NCBI GenBank assembly: GCA_903823545.1
Contig: CAIJTL010001259.1
Span: 1-5,465, forward strand
Source: an uncultured Planctomycetaceae bacterium
GTDB lineage: Bacteria > Planctomycetota > Planctomycetia > Planctomycetales > Planctomycetaceae
Reading direction: 5' to 3'
Length of the DNA stretch: 5,465 nucleotides
This document shows positions 4,296 through 5,465 of the stretch, one piece after another. The translations under genes and the position numbers were made by a program. The notes under the pieces are model-generated. The model did no database searches and had not been told where the DNA came from. It saw nothing but the letters and a program-made list of their open reading frames with translations. Each line of letters begins with the position of its first letter. Within the stretch, counting starts at the first letter, position 1.

Positions 4296-5465
4296 CTAAG
4301 GACTGCCGTGTACGACACTGGTTGAGCCGACACTGACCGGTGGTGATGAGGTCGCGTTGCGCGAGTTCATTTTGATAGTTGCAATCATGAAACCGATGAA
4401 CGCGATCGCGGCCACCCAGCGCCATCCGTGATCGCCTGCGATTGGACCATCTGCAGTCGGGCCAACCACTTCATGAGGTTCCGGTCGAGATACGACCGTC
4501 GGAGATTCGACATCAGTGAAGTGATCTCCGTCGCATGTCAGCCGGGTGCGATTCGTGTTTTCCAAGAATTCAGTGAGCGCATTGGCAAAGTCCAGTGCCG
4601 AGGCGTAGCGCTTTGAACTAACTTTGGCCATCGCTCGACGACAGATGGCATCGAGCCGACCTGCGTCGTCTCCAGTGATTTTTAGGTGCTCTGGTTCTTT
4701 GGAAAGAATTTGTGCAAAAACCGAAGCGATGGTTCCATCGTAAGGTTTTCGACCGCTGAGCATTTCATAAAGAATGGCACCGAGCGCATGGATGTCGGTT
4801 GTCGGACCAATCTCGTCGATCTTGCCTTCGACTTGTTCGGGTGACATGTAGGCAGGGCTGCCCAGGATGGTTCCTTGTTGAGTGATCTCAGCTTCACCGG
4901 GTTGATGCCGTCGCGCCAAGCCGAAGTCCATCAAGATCGGTTCGCCCTCTTTGTTGATCATGATGTTGGCGGGCTTCATGTCTCGATGCACGATCCCCAT
5001 TTGATGGGCTTGATGCAATGCGGTCGCGAGCGTGCGAGCCAACTTCACGGCATAAAGAGGAGCGAGCGGACAACCGCCGACCAAGTAATCAGACAATGGC
5101 AAACCATCAACGTAGGCCATTGTCAAATACGGCTGACCATCCACCTCACCGAAGTCATAGATCGGGCAAAGATTCGCGTGTTGCAATGAGGCCATCGAAC
5201 GAGCTTCTCGATAAAAGCGTTCGACAACCTCTTGACCATCCTCGGGCTTTACGCGCAGCACCTTCAGTGCGACCTGACGATTTAGGATTCGATCTGACGC
5301 CAAGTAGACCGTTCCCATGGCTCCTTGGCCAAGTTCACGAGTGAGCGTGTAACGACCAAAAGGTCTCGGAAAGTCTGTGCTTTGGGTCTGTCCTCTGCGT
5401 TGAGCAGGCGTCGTAAGATTTTCGTTGGGGCCGACTCGAATCGTCGTTTCCGTGTTAGGCTCAAC
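4296..5465 (-). CDS. PknB-type transmembrane Ser/Thr protein kinase (N terminus beyond window)
   Basis: The frame is open from the right edge to the stop TAG at 4296-4298, giving 389 residues counted from the edge. An ATG at 5318 is not the real start: it lies inside the glycine loop, whose first half (RYTLTRELGQGA, residues 38-49) is encoded upstream. All kinase landmarks are present: G46-x-G48-x-x-G51 loop, K68 in VALK, E87 in the C helix, HRDMKPAN (160-167) with D162 as base, DFG (180-182), GSPAYMSPE (202-210) and D224 in subdomain IX. T195 and T199 in the activation loop are candidate autophosphorylation sites. After a linker (about 305-346), one membrane segment (about 347-364, VAAIAFIGFMIATI) is followed by a 25-residue tail without a recognisable sensor domain. 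By family knowledge the kinase domain is cytoplasmic and phosphorylates Ser/Thr of partner proteins. It is upstream of, and probably co-transcribed with, the HDOD gene. Confidence 0.92.
   Translation of the reverse strand, partial: VEPNTETTIRVGPNENLTTPAQRRGQTQSTDFPRPFGRYTLTRELGQGAMGTVYLASDRILNRQVALKVLRVKPEDGQEVVERFYREARSMASLQHANLCPIYDFGEVDGQPYLTMAYVDGLPLSDYLVGGCPLAPLYAVKLARTLATALHQAHQMGIVHRDMKPANIMINKEGEPILMDFGLARRHQPGEAEITQQGTILGSPAYMSPEQVEGKIDEIGPTTDIHALGAILYEMLSGRKPYDGTIASVFAQILSKEPEHLKITGDDAGRLDAICRRAMAKVSSKRYASALDFANALTEFLENTNRTRLTCDGDHFTDVESPTVVSRPEPHEVVGPTADGPIAGDHGWRWVAAIAFIGFMIATIKMNSRNATSSPPVSVGSTSVVHGSP

Noticed and set aside
3889..4299. Plus-strand open frame of 136 codons opposite the HDOD gene
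   Set aside because: It lies opposite the HDOD gene for most of its length, and the HDOD frame carries all the conserved motifs and the strong ribosome binding site.
5282..5464. Minus-strand 60-codon frame at the right edge
   Set aside because: It overlaps in another frame the glycine-loop region of the kinase, whose own frame is open to the edge and shows conserved kinase sequence.

Overview
The window looks like chromosomal DNA from a member of the Planctomycetota. I base this on gene types, not on a marker gene. There is a secreted CotH-kinase protein carrying Gly/Pro-rich inserts, an exported alpha-toroid (squalene-cyclase-like) protein with a CxxCH motif, and a PknB-type Ser/Thr kinase followed by an HDOD protein. 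All three are familiar in that phylum. Base composition is moderately GC-rich and similar along the window. I see no RNA genes, insertion sequences, CRISPR array or phage genes.

Layout from left to right: (1) The left edge to 1713, minus strand, holds a CotH-family protein with its start inside the window and its C terminus cut off by the left edge. (2) 1714-2018 is a 305-bp gap between divergent genes. It contains three consecutive inverted repeats at 1919-1980 and a start-less open frame resembling an EF-hand protein tail. (3) 2019-3245, plus strand, holds the exported CxxCH/alpha-toroid protein. (4) 3246-3309 is a short convergent gap with one weak stem-loop. (5) 3310-4221, minus strand, holds an HDOD-domain protein starting at GTG behind a strong Shine-Dalgarno sequence. 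(6) 4296 to the right edge, minus strand, holds a transmembrane Ser/Thr kinase. Its open frame runs off the right edge, so its true start lies outside the window.

Two functional pairs emerge. The divergent pair (CotH protein and CxxCH toroid) both carry export signals and share one regulatory gap, so both may act at or outside the cytoplasmic membrane and could be co-regulated. The kinase and HDOD genes lie head-to-tail 74 bp apart and probably form a signalling operon: the kinase senses or relays a signal and the HDOD protein is an output or scaffold. No clearly new multi-gene system is visible. The most interesting points are the CxxCH motif grafted onto an alpha-toroid, the intact HD-type ligand set in the HDOD protein, the Gly/Pro-rich insert inside the CotH domain, and the cluster of dyads in the divergent promoter region.
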